Shown here piece after piece: positions 44,346-54,409 of a stretch of DNA of 64,000 nt. A program made the translations under genes and the position numbers. This DNA comes from Rosa chinensis (Eukaryota; Streptophyta; Magnoliopsida; Rosales; Rosaceae), in the NCBI RefSeq assembly GCF_002994745.2, contig NC_037091.1, forward strand, positions 30,692,612 through 30,756,611. Direction: 5' to 3'. The notes beneath the pieces are model-generated. The model was given only the letters and a program-made list of their open reading frames with translations. It did no database searches and was not told the DNA's origin. Within the stretch, counting starts at the first letter, position 1. Each line of letters starts with the position of its first letter.

Positions 44346-46384
44346 CATGCCTCTGCCGGGGTAGAATACAGAGTCGATCAAGAATGGATCGTCGTGGGGC
44401 AGATGTACTCCGCGCCCCTCCTCCTCTGAGAAGGTAATGGGCTCCCAACCAGATTTTGGGAGTTTAACGGACCTCTCATAGCGGATATTGCACACCTCCT
44501 TGGGGTGGTTAGCATACGCATAGCGCTTTTTTGCTCTGTGAGACATGTTGGTGATTGGAGCACCACCGTCGTTGGTGTTGATGCGGGCCAAGGGCTTAAT
44601 GTTGGCGATCACGGGTGGTGGTTGGTGTATCTTGAATTGTTTCATCTTACCGTCTCGGTATAAGGTCTCAATGGCTGTTTTGAGGGCGTTGTAATTGTTG
44701 GTGTTGTGGCCGCTGTCCTCGTGATATTTGCACCACTTGCCAGTGTTTCTGGGCTTTCCTACCCTTGGGCATTTCCTTGGGGGTGGTGGTGGGATCTGGT
44801 ATTTGCACTGGTCGTATATTTCCTCGTATGAGGCCGTGAGGACCTTAAACACTGCGTACCGCTGGGATGACTCCGTTTGTTTATTTCGGTTATCCCCATG
44901 AAATGAGCGGTTGCCCTTATTGTAATGCTGGTCCTTTTGCCTCTTGCTCTGGTGGTTACCCTGTTGCCATTCTCTCTTTTTATCAGTTGGCGGTGCCGTA
45001 GAGGTTTTGCTAGCGGTTTCCTGATGGCCAGCGGGGGGTTGGGTGGACGTTACAGGTGTTGGTGGTGGTAGGGGGGTTTCTCCATATGTGATGAATTCTG
45101 CCTGTGCATGGATGACAGCCTCGCTCATGACATGGTTGTAAGCGGCGTTTGGATGATTGTAATTGAGGTGATAGAGAAATGACCCCTTGAGGAGTCCCTG
45201 CTTGAAAGCTGCCAGCGCCATTGTCTTATCAAGATCGCGGCATTGGGATGTTGTTGCTCGCCACCTGGTGACAAATGCCTTCAACGTTTCCTCCGCCCCC
45301 TGCTTGAGGCTGAATAGCTGCTTTGTATTGTGGTGTCCGGCCGCCAACAGGATGAACCGAGAGAGGAAAGCATTTGATAGTGCGTGGAATGAATCAATGG
45401 ACCCCAGCGGACACTCAAAAAGCCAACTCATTGCCTCACTATCCAGCGTTTCGCTGAACAAGTGGCAGAGGGTGGCGTCATCGAAGCCCTTGTTATTGGT
45501 GACTTTTTTGAAGGTGTCCATATGGACAAAGGGGTCAGTCATGCCGCTATAATGTGACATTTTTGGTGTCTTTGCGTGAGCCGGGCGGATGGCATGCAGG
45601 ATCCTGGCGGTGAATGGCCCTAGTCTGGATGCAAAGAGTGGATTTGGTATTGGCGCTGGGGCGCCTGCCTCGACCCGGATTAGTCTTTGCTCTAGTTGTT
45701 GCATCCGCTCCAGTATTAGGGCGGTTGTGTCTCTATCGGGTTCTACCTGGATGTTCCGCTGAACCAGCTCTCGCCTGGGGACAGGTATATTACCCTCGGT
45801 TCTGGCCCTGATTATTGAGCGGCTGGTGTGTGGCTGTGACTCCGCCTCCTGCTCTAACATTAGTAGGGGTGCCAGAGGTGGTCCTATTCCTCGTAGCTCT
45901 AGTGGGTTCAACGGTACCTGCATCTGTATGATTGGTCCGGGTACCAATCCGCAGGTGTTGGGCTGACTGCGCCTGGTGCTCCGCAATTGCTCACTTTGCG
46001 CTGGGTTGGCATTTGCTTCCAGCGCCCTCTTAAGCTCGTCAAATCTTGACATCAGTGTGGCCACCTGCTTTTGGGCCTCAGCCTTTTCTCTGCGCTCCTG
46101 CTCGCGTTCCCTATTTGCTTTGTGAATGTCCGCTAGTGCCAACTCATACATAACGATGAGGTCCTGCACCGGAGGGCGGCTGCCGCTCGACTGAGCCTCA
46201 GCTGTAGTTTGGGTTGGTAGGATCTGGGAACTAGCCTGGGGCTCCCCGCTGGGTTGATCGGTGTGCTAAATAGTGCACGGTTGACTTTAACCGCTGGATT
46301 GACGTTGATCAATGGGTTGGTGGGATGGGGGTTGGCGGACTGATCCGCCTGCTCCTCAGCATTTCCCCCACTACCGGTAGTCAT
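44346..46384 (-). pseudogene. gypsy-2 gag
   Basis: Two frames, 46384-46133 and then 46169 onward, so a frameshift lies near 46170-46200. The capsid core reads MSHYSGMTDPFVHMDTFKK and LFSLKQGAEETLKAFVTRWR. A zinc-binding stretch KWCKYHEDSGHNTNNYNALK precedes KMKQF, the Tat-type gag end. The start of the protease (FSEEEGRGVHLPHDDPFLI) is still present, but the protease active site is missing and the sequence passes straight into RNase H. N-terminal helices (46000-46160) are Glu/Arg-rich and probably coiled-coil. Confidence 0.87.
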
Positions 46385-46415
46385 AGTGGATGTGGTGGGA
46401 TGGCCTTTTGTTCAA

Positions 46416-46437
46416 GGATTCCCACAAACGGCACCAA
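46416..46437 (-). promoter_or_regulatory. Primer-binding site of gypsy-2
   Basis: TTGGTGCCGTTTGTGGGAA follows the 5' LTR directly. It matches the TTGGCGCCGTCTGTGGGAA form common in Tat elements with two substitutions. Confidence 0.8.
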
Positions 46438-46963
46438 TGTTAATGTTTAAAGTTCAGCGGTAGCTAAACCCTTGCTAACGCTGGTCCGATGAGAGGACCG
46501 TTACCTATGATATTCTCAGAATTTCCGCTACCTGTTAAATGAAATACAAAGGGCGTCAGAGGGAGACCGTGTTGGGCGGTCTTCTCTTCTCCGATGCCTA
46601 AGTTAGTCAATGTATTTATGTTGACAAAGTAACAGTAGGTAAGTATTAGAATGAGTAATTAATGAAGAGAGAGGAGGGAACCTTTTATAGGTGAGGAGGG
46701 AACTGATATTCTACATGTTTTTGATGTGGGACTGATGTGCTTCAGTCCCCAGCTTCTGGAGCTTCTGATGCTGTCTTGGCGCGGCGCTTGGCGGCGCGTC
46801 AGCTGTGATCTGGGGGCAAGCCGGGGCTCGGGTGTTAGCCTGTTTGGTTATGTTCCCATAGGTCACTCCTTTGGCGGGAGTCGGTACCGCTAGGGGTAGC
46901 ATGAGCGTGGATAATTATGGCTAATTATGGCTAATTATGCTTGCAAATTCCTATGTAAGTACA
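46438..46963 (-). repeat. 5' LTR of gypsy-2
   Basis: 526 bp. It is longer than its partner mainly through an extra 'ctaattatgg' unit near 46915-46930. Followed by AAGAG at 46964-46968. Confidence 0.93.
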
Positions 46964-46968
46964 AAGAG

Positions 46969-48300
46969 GAAGGTCTTTGAGCTAGTGATGCCAACACATC
47001 CTCACATAAAACCTTTTGACTAATGGGTCTTCTTTAGAAAGCGTGATGAGAAAAAGAGATGGCAACCTCGCCTTATGGCGCAAGGCTTCTCATAAAACGC
47101 CTTGGAATCGACTACGATGAGACATATTCTCTCATAATAGATGTCATTGCACTCCACTACCCTGTCAGTTTGGTAGTTTCCGAATAACTGACTATGCAGC
47201 TTACAAATGTGGTCATTACGTATCTCTATGGGGATCAAGATACGGAATATACATGAAGGTTCATGGTGAACTTCATTTACCCAAGTCAAGTGGCTCTAGA
47301 CCACGGAGCACGTTTACAAAGAGGTTGAAACGCTCACTAAAATGACTACTTGATTGGGAAGGGATATGCCCACGGGTTTCCATAACAAGTTTCGGATTCC
47401 ATCGCGATTCATGTTGGACATGATCTTCATTGGAAGCCCTTAGAGAGTTAAGGGAAATCGCTGAACACTTGAAATCCGAGTTTGAGATGAAGGATTTTGG
47501 GAGAACACGATTATGTCTCAGTTTGGAACTTGAGCATCATGTTGATAGATGCTTAGGCATTTTGACAAGGTCAAGCCTTCAAGCACCCCCATGATCGTTC
47601 GTAGTCTTGATCCTGAAAAGGATCCTCATCGCCTGAAAGATGATGACGAAGATGTGTTAGAGGCAAAAGTGTCTTACATAAATACAATAGGCGCATTATT
47701 GTATTTACCCCAATGCACAAGACCGGACTTCTCATATATTGTGAACTTGTTAGCTAGATATAGCTTTGCGCCAACGCAACACCATTGGATTTGTGTAAAA
47801 GGTATCTTTCGGTACTTGAAATGTACGATTGATATGAGCTTGTTCTATCCCTACAGAGAGATGATGGATTCGGACCCATCACACACCAAGAACGCTGCCA
47901 ACACTGGCCTGCGTCCACTATCCCCACCCCAAAACGACATAAGTGTTTTGGAGGGTTTTGCTGGGTTGGGTATCTCTCTGACCCACACAGATGTCTTCCC
48001 AAACTGGTTAAGTGTTCACTATGGGTAAAGACTGTGATATCTTGGAAGTCTACAGAATAGACCCTTGTCGCTATATCTTCGAATCATGCAAAGATTTCGC
48101 TCTTCACGAAGAGCTTCGTGAATGTATACGGATTGGATCCATAAGTACGCATGTTCGAACAATTATGGTTTGAAGTCTACCACTGATGAGCCTATGAGCA
48201 TTTAGGATAATGTTGCTTGTTTTAAACAAATGAAGCAAGACTACATCAAAAAGCGACGACACCAACTACTCAATAGAGTAGTCTTCAGGAAGAACTAATC
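46969..48300 (+). pseudogene. copia-3 reverse transcriptase/RNase H remnant
   Basis: Starts directly after the gypsy-2 target duplication. GIDYDETYS is recognisable at about 47105. The frame 47549-48028 reads STPMIVRSLDPEKDP and GALLYLPQCTRPDFSYIVNL, then FRYLKCTIDMSLFYP, the copia RT-RNase H hinge. RNase H motifs beyond 48010 are scattered over several frames and end near 48290. No YVDD box survives. Confidence 0.8.
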
Positions 48301-49299
48301 AAACACATAACTTTAAAATCATCATTTACACTAAACACTACTAAGCTTAAAATCATCATGGGTAGATAACGTTACTTTGCATAAATATACCACCAAAAGC
48401 AAGAGATAAATACTACTTACTAGATAACGTTACTTGGCCACTCATCCCAGTTCCTACATCAACCATTTGGATCATCAATACATAATTAGCACCTAATAAT
48501 ATTATGATAAAAGCTTCTAACATATCAACATGAAATGCCAACAAGAGTGCGCAGAAGATATTGATATTGATTTAGGAATTTGGAAGCATAAGATAATGAT
48601 TTCCGTATATGATTAACAGAATAATAATTACCATCCCCAATGGCAAGTGTCATATCAGCAGTCCTATTTTTCACAAGAGCAACAATTTCAGCTTTTTGTA
48701 GTGGAGCCACTCGGCAACAAAGCACCACAGAACACTTATTTGCTAATTCAAAGAGCTGCAACACAAAATAAAGTAGATCAGTATATACCATATACTACAT
48801 GGCCATCATAGAGAAAAATTTAGAAAACTAAACTTGTAGGTCAGGATGCAAATACCAATTCCTGAAGTTCACTGTCAAGAGTTTAAACAAGGCTCATACC
48901 TTTAGATAATGAAAGCTACTGAAGTTATACCATCTCCAGAACTTCCTCAGGTAGTGTGTGCATCCCCGGACACGGCATGAGCTTCTTACACGTGAGTATG
49001 GCATCTTCTTAACTCCTTCTACATGATTCCTTAGAGCTGCTGTTGATTAAAATTAAGGGTTTTTTACTTCAACAGTGTCTGAACTCTTCGAGGACTTTTG
49101 AAATGATACCTGAACTTTCAAAGTGATCAAAGTGATACCTAAACTCTAATTTTCTTATCAACGGAATACCTACCGTCAATTTTTATCACGAAACCGTTAA
49201 CTATGACCACGTGTCAGGCACGCGAGGCACAAATAAGGATTAAAAGACTAATTTACCCTCAAAAGTATTTTATTATTATTTTGCTTTCTTTCTTTCTTG

Positions 49300-49620
49300 T
49301 TTTTCTTTTTCAGCTTCTTCTTCCCTCTGCTTTCTTTCAGCTTCTTCGTCAGCGACCCGAAGGTCCTCTAAGTCGGGTTCTTCGCCGCCCCAGAGCCCAT
49401 CGCCTCCTCCCCTCCCGTCTCCAACATTTCCCCCTCCGGCAACTCTCTCTCCCCCGTCATGATCCCCCCGCCACGTCACTCCTCCGACGCCGCCCATCCC
49501 GTTCTCTTCTCTCCCGTTCCCCCCACCTCCTCCGGCCGCCGCGACTCCCTCGCCTCCTCTGACCTCTTCCCCGCCTCCTCCCCCACAGCCTCCACTTCCT
49601 ACGCCGACGCCGATTAATGT
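49300..49620 (+). pseudogene. Captured Ser/Pro-rich coding fragment in the MULE
   Basis: Strong jump in GC content against AT-rich flanks. One plus-strand frame reads PEPIASSPP, PVSNISPSGNSLSPVMIPPP, TSSGRRDSLASSDLFPAS and TASTSYADAD before a stop. I do not recognise the parent gene. The alternative frame 49203-49562 is Arg/Leu/Pro-rich and looks like a shadow. Confidence 0.5.
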
Positions 49621-49849
49621 GCAGGAACTAAACGCAGAAGAAAAAAGAAGATTAATCTGATGTTGATATGTGTTAATTTGATGGGGATTAATCTTATGTT
49701 GATTTGATGGAGATTGGGGATCGGAGGAAGAAAAAAGAAAAAAAGATGAAGCAGAATTGCAGGAACTAAACGCAGAAGAAGAAGAAAGGTCGAAGACCAG
49801 GACAGAGAGAGAGAGAGAGGAGATTCTGTTTTGTGTTTAATCTATCACC

Positions 49850-50285
49850 TAAGAACAGTATAAATAAAAAGTTTGTAGAGATTATAACACTGGCAGCTCG
49901 TGCTCCAGTGGTGGGGAGTTGAACTCTTGTGAAAGAGGTTGGGGGTTCGAATCTCATGTCTTCCAAGATTATATATTTTGTTTAATTATTCAGTATCTCC
50001 TTAAATGAGTATAAATATAAATTTTGGAGGTTGTATATCGAGGACAGTTTGTGCTCCAGTGGTGGGGAGTTGTGTTGTTGTGAGAGAGGTTGGTGGTTCG
50101 AATCTCATGTCTTCCAAAGGTTAATATATTTTGTTTAATTATTTGGTATCGCCTAAAAAGAGTATAAATATAAAGTTTGAAAATATCATACCGAGGACAG
50201 TTTGTGCTCCAGTTGTGGGGAGTGGAGTTGTTGTGAAAAAGGTTGGGAGTTCGAACATCATGTCTTCCAAGGAGGGAATTGAGTT
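49850..50285 (+). repeat. Three tandem tRNA-like units inside the MULE
   Basis: Units of about 150 bp at roughly 49850, 50005 and 50160. Each reads 'gtgctccagtggtgggga' followed 30-40 bp later by 'ggttgggggttcgaatctc' and 'catgtcttccaa'. GGTTCGAATC fits the B box of RNA polymerase III promoters and the first block is A-box-like, so these look like tRNA-derived SINE heads repeated in tandem. No complete tRNA cloverleaf can be drawn. Confidence 0.5.
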
Positions 50286-50687
50286 TTTGATTGACTTTTA
50301 AGGGGAATTGGGAGAAAAAGTCTGTTTTGCCCTCATTTTTTTGATCACGTGGGCCTCACGTGCCTCCAGATAACGGCTCAGTGACGGAAATTGAAGGTAG
50401 GTATTCCGTTGACAAGAAAATTAGAGTCCAGGTATCATTTTGATCACTTTGAAAGTTCAGGTATCATTTCAAAAGTCCTCGAAGAGTTCAGACACTGTTG
50501 AAGTAAAAAACCCTAAAATTAAATATGGGTCATCCGCCTTGTAAGAATCTTTGAGTAGCCAATTGATATGGCAGCTTCTTGCTTGTCCACCGTCAAAACC
50601 CACACCTGAACCCATGCAGTTCTTAGAGAGTCTATGGCGTCAAAACCCCAGTTGCAGCTTGTCTTCAGTACCAGAGGCACTAAAATA

Positions 50688-50879
50688 TGTTAGGACCCAA
50701 CTGTGTGATCAACCGAGCCCAAACTTGTATCCAGGCCCAGAATAGGTATTTTGGTTGTATAAGCCCAAATTAGGTCCAAATATGTAAATGATGTCGTTTA
50801 TTTTCGACTGTATAGCTGGAGTCCAGCAGTTTTTCTATTTCCTTTGTTTTCCATTTCTCTTAGGGTTAGGACCCTAACA
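50688..50879 (+). repeat. 5' LTR of the GH81-carrying element
   Basis: 192 bp; matches the right LTR except for a deletion of about 43 bp between 'gagtccagc' and 'tttttctatttcc' and a handful of substitutions. Confidence 0.92.
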
Positions 50880-50881
50880 AC

Positions 50882-50891
50882 TGGTATCAGA
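50882..50891 (+). promoter_or_regulatory. Primer-binding site of the GH81-carrying element
   Basis: TGGTATCAGA two bases after the LTR, complementary to the initiator methionine tRNA 3' end. Confidence 0.85.
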
Positions 50892-50901
50892 ACTCCAAAT
50901 C

Positions 50902-52300
50902 ATGGGGCCGAGGAGAGCTGGAGATCCACCACAATATTCATCAACACAGCCGCGTCCACCTGACCCAAGTTCAGAAGCTGACTAGTTCGCTGGCCCACAT
51001 GGACCTGTTCGTGACTCCTCCGCCGCTAGCACAGTTCACTGCCAGCCCGCCTCCTCTTCTAGACGGTGCCGTTTCGGCTCAGCCGCACAACAACCCTGCA
51101 TCCTTTTACTGGGTAAGTGATACTAGCACTAGAGTTTCTAATCAGTTCAATTTTTGGAATGATGATTGTAGTGGTGTGGGCTCAGTGTTTGGTGCTAAAT
51201 TAAATGTTATTGATGAGAAGTTAGGGAATGGGGAAGGAGAGAGTTCTAATAAGAGGGCTGAGGTGAATATGGGAGATGGTAGAGAGTTCAATGAGCTTGA
51301 GAGTGTTAGTTGCTAAGCAGGATGATTCGGGATTGAGTTTGTGTGGGGAGAGGACAGAATGTAACGTTGATGAAAGTGGAAAAGGGATATTGGAGAATGA
51401 AATCGAGTATGATCAGAACCATTCAACTCCAAATTTGAATATTGGCTTCAGCAACACCAACACCTTTAATCAACCACAGTCAAGCAACACAGGTGGCCTC
51501 GATGGTTTAGCATGCATTTCTGGTCTGTAGCTCAAGGTGTTGCCATTTTACCACAACCAATACCTGCTACAAGCCCAATTGGAATGCTTACCATGCTGCC
51601 TCAGATGTCAATTGCTCATGTGGGAACTACACCATCAATTCAATATGGAATTTCAAGCATCCCTGTCATACCTGATACTGGGTTAAATAGTGTTAAGTCT
51701 TAGTTAAGTGTGATGGAGATGGCTGCTTATATGGTGAAGAATGAAAGTTTTGGGAGTGAAATTGGCAGAAATGGGGAACCCGCACTTCTAGGGTCGTTAT
51801 CCCAGCTACCGTCAGCCATCAAATCAGTGAGCTCGCTGCTGTCACCGCCAATTCAATCTTTTCCAAGATCAACTCAGTTTATGTCTCCAACTAGAGGTCT
51901 TATACTAGAGAAGGGAGATGCTGACAAAAAGAAGACTGGTGAACTTACAGAGCTTGATAATATATCGATGATGGTAGGAAATTACTTTCAGTATGCTTTA
52001 CCTAAGTGCTGTGGGTATGGAAAGGATATTGGTACATGTTCTGTGGTGAATGTTTTTAATGCATTGTGTGTAATGCTCACGCATTACATTGAGAGTCCAA
52101 AGAAGATTAGTCACTATGTACTGCAACTATGCTTGTCTGGATTTGATAAGAAGGTTCGTGATAAAGGTAGTACTCTCTTAACAAATGAACTTTTTATGGA
52201 GTACTTTGCAGGGACAATGGCATCTGGTAATAGCTTGAAATTTACCTTTTCACTAATAATGACTTTGATTGAATTATGGAGTTATGGATATGTTGAGAAA
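50902..52300 (+). pseudogene. Unidentified coding region of the GH81-carrying element
   Basis: Overlapping frames 50999-51316, 51276-51530, 51512-51703 and the first part of 51710-52588 suggest a once continuous protein. It is Ser/Pro/Asn-rich at first (PPPLAQFTASPPPLLDGAV; SPIGMLTMLPQM), then more hydrophobic (MMVGNYFQYALPKCCGYG, VNVFNALCVMLTHYI). I recognise no family. It may be capsid-like, a second captured gene, or part of the same host transcript. Frameshifts separate the pieces. Confidence 0.4.
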
Positions 52301-52329
52301 AATATAAGATGGTTTACCAAAATTTCAGT

Positions 52330-52600
52330 GATTAGTTTTGGAAATGGATGGTTCGATTTCCACCATGATCATGGGCTTATCTCTTGTGGCATTGAATTCA
52401 ATAGTTTCTTGGTGAATAGAAATGATGGACACATAGTTGTTCTATGCCCCAACATGTTCAAAGATGGGTTTAATTTGGAGTATCAGTGGGAAACAAAAGG
52501 ATCTGGGAATTTGCTTATGCTAGCTTGTCCTCTGCATGTGAAGCTTCTTAAGAATGATGTACTGGTTTCGAATCACTTGCTAAACTGAATTTGCTTATGT
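52330..52600 (+). pseudogene. GH81 beta-1,3-glucanase fragment, central part
   Basis: End of the 292-residue frame 51710-52588: LEYQWETKGSGNLLMLACPL followed by HVKLL. This matches the conserved Y-K-W-E-T-K-G-S-G-D-L-L-M-L-A-H-P-L-H segment of plant family 81 endo-1,3-beta-glucanases. Residues just before it (DFHHDHGLISCGIEF) do not fit the family, so a joint between sequences of different origin may lie around 52330-52440. Confidence 0.65.
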
Positions 52601-53800
52601 GAACTAGTTCTATGTGTTCGTAAAGGAGTTGGAGAAAGCACTTGCTATTTTGCTTGTGAGTTTGCTCAAAATTACGGCAGATATTAGAGAGCAGATTGAG
52701 CTTCTTCATGGGCAAGCAAAAAGGGCAGAGTTGTATATTGACCTTAAAGAGATGAAAATGAGAGAAGAGCTTTTGGTATTGATGGGGAGCAACAATGAGA
52801 GGAACAAGAAGAACAATGGGTTTGTAGACTTGGTTATTGAGGAAATTATTGAATTTCTCCAGATCAACTTAGAGTTCTCATCTTCGAGGTACTCTTTTGG
52901 TCTAGTTGTTCCAATTACTACTATTGCTATTCAATTAGTTGGAAAGAAGCATATCTTGGATCTATTGCTAGCTACGCTATTTGGGAATGTCCCACATGTT
53001 TTTGGAACTTTGAGTGTTATTATTCTTGTCAGTAAACTAAATCACAAGAAGGAATCACTTGATGTTACTTGCCTTGCGACCATCTTCTTTGTTAATTATG
53101 TATTATCTCTGCATATGCAACTTGGGGAGAAATGTATGCCACCTCAAATAGTGGAGTTTACTCAACATTACATAACAAAGAAAGATTTGGTCACTTTTTG
53201 GATTTGGGTTCCTACACTGTCAGTTCAAAAGTTTGGATTCTTAACTCGCATGGTTTGATTGTGATCAAGGCTCATCTATTAATTGGTGACATAGTCCTGA
53301 TAAGAGGGCTTATGTTTGATATTGAATCTCACATCACTCCCACTGGAGCAGTTGCTACTAGACTTATTATCTATTCTAGTGAAGACTTGCACATTACCAA
53401 CTCAGATTCACATATGGCTCACTATAACATGTGTTTGCGGCACACAAAGGGCAAGGTGAGGGATATAATGAGCAACATTTGTTTGAGAATCTCAATGAAT
53501 CATGAGGAAGAGATTTCAAAGCTAGAGGCAGAAGCTCAAAAGCAAACAGGGAGTGGTGGACTAATTGTGGTATGCAATTTAAACAATCTCATATCCTTTG
53601 TTTCATATTGCAATTCCATGGTTTTTGTAGATAATGATTTTGAAAGTGAAGACTTCAAACTGCAAGGTTCTACACTCTGTAATAGATATTATGATCATTC
53701 CTCATCTTCTCAATCCATAATTGCCAAGATCTCAGATGAATTTTGATTCCCCAAAAGTGGAAAGAAGCTTATTCACGTAGCCCTTATACCTAACTATGCA
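52601..53800 (+). pseudogene. Unidentified insert between the two GH81 parts
   Basis: Frames 52614-53258 and 53132-53746. Features: a Glu/Lys-rich helix (EQIELLHGQAKRAELYIDLK), hydrophobic segments (VVPITTIAIQLVG), and a 204-residue frame with EEEISKLEAEAQKQTGSGG. None match glucanases or retroviral enzymes that I know. They may be fragments of one or more other genes. Confidence 0.35.
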
Positions 53801-53859
53801 CTAAAGAGTGTATTGCATCAATGTTCCAGAAGTTGGATCATCACCATTGTCTTCATATT

Positions 53860-54400
53860 CTTTTACATTTCTGTTGTAAAAGCTGCAGATGATACTGTGA
53901 AATTAACAGTTGAGTTTCAGGTGATTCTAGATATCGAGAAGTACTTGGGGGACGCAATTGAGTCATGGTTAGATGAAACTCTTGGTAAAAATGGTTCTTG
54001 TGAGATTAAATGGGGTGGCAATTTTACTAAACAAGGATCATTGGATTATGGTGCAGCCTTTGGGTTTGGACTTTACATTAATCACCATTATCACTTTGGG
54101 TTACTTTCTGTATGGGATTTCGGTGCTTGCTAAGATTGAACTGGAATGGGAGATGAGGTATGAGCCTCAAGTTGATTCACTTGCCGCAGATTTCATGAAC
54201 CTAGACAAGAGGACAGATTTCTATTATTCCCTGGTGAGATGCTTTGATTTGTATAGACTGCATTCCTGGGCAGGAGGGGTGAGTTACAAGGAAACAATGC
54301 AGGATGGTTATGTAATTTCAAAATTCTGGTTTGAGATTATGGCTATTTGTCTGAGCAGCAGATTATTTCTTAAACTTGAGGTCAAGTTTCAATTGAAGAG
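53860..54400 (+). pseudogene. GH81 beta-1,3-glucanase fragment, catalytic part
   Basis: Frames 53813-54133 and 53973-54467. Read in order: IESWLDETLGKNG, KWGGNFTKQGSLDYGAAFG, FGLYINHHYHFG, then after a one-base shift near 54095 YFLYGISVLAKIELEWEMRY, SLAADFMNLDKRTDFYY and RCFDLYRLHSWAGG. Order and spacing follow plant GH81 endo-1,3(4)-beta-glucanase. The signature NDHHYH appears as INHHYH, so a conserved acidic residue is lost. Intact enzymes hydrolyse beta-1,3-glucan in walls. About 170 residues lie without an intron, as expected if copied from mRNA. Confidence 0.82.
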
Positions 54401-54409
54401 GGGTGGTGT

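Larger units (their letters stand above)
31205..46963 (-). mobile_element. gypsy-2: Tat-type Ty3/gypsy element lacking PR and RT
   Basis: LTRs at 31205-31720 and 46438-46963 with target duplication AAGAG (31200-31204, 46964-46968). Minus-strand order is 5' LTR, PBS, gag, end of RNase H, second RNase H, integrase. On the plus strand a multi-part antisense gene lies at 39118-41896, and a 61-bp minisatellite lies between it and the 3' LTR. Protease, reverse transcriptase and most of the first RNase H are absent: the gag frame joins RNase H near 44345. Removing the nested solo LTRs (5380 bp) leaves about 10.4 kb. The LTRs differ at scattered sites and by a 10-11 bp repeat unit, so it is clearly older than copia-1. 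Confidence 0.92.
26700..48300 (+). mobile_element. copia-3: degenerate Ty1/copia element split by gypsy-2
   Basis: 5' LTR-like sequence, PBS, gag, and decayed protease/integrase lie at 26700-31204; decayed RT and RNase H lie at 46969-48300. The reading across the insertion is continuous once one copy of AAGAG is dropped (IWPK...LDSLTKR then VFELVMP). No 3' LTR is recognisable, so the right end has been lost or truncated near 48300. Frames are broken throughout, making this the oldest element of the nest. Confidence 0.85.
49057..50513. mobile_element. Non-autonomous Mutator-like element with gene fragment
   Basis: 1457 bp with terminal inverted repeats of about 145 bp (start GGGTTTTTTACTTCAACAGT on both ends, roughly 90% identical by eye) and a perfect 9-bp target duplication TAAAATTAA (49048-49056, 50514-50522). 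TIR length and 9-bp duplication define a MULE. No transposase is inside. The left interior (49300-49620) is GC-rich and codes in one frame for a Ser/Pro-rich sequence (PVSNISPSGNSLSPVMIPPP), suggesting a captured exon, that is a Pack-MULE. The right interior holds three tandem repeats. It sits in the ATPase pseudogene. Confidence 0.92.

Noticed and set aside
45187..45552. 121-residue plus-strand ORF opposite gypsy-2 gag
   Set aside because: Shadow of gag; codons follow the opposite frame's conserved capsid motif.
49880..50280. Possible tRNA genes
   Set aside because: B-box-like words are present, but no acceptor stem or anticodon arm can be formed.
53200..53270. VWILNSHG resembling a copia protease active site (WILDSGA)
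   Set aside because: The Asp and the Gly-Ala of the active site are missing and nothing else around it resembles a copia polyprotein.
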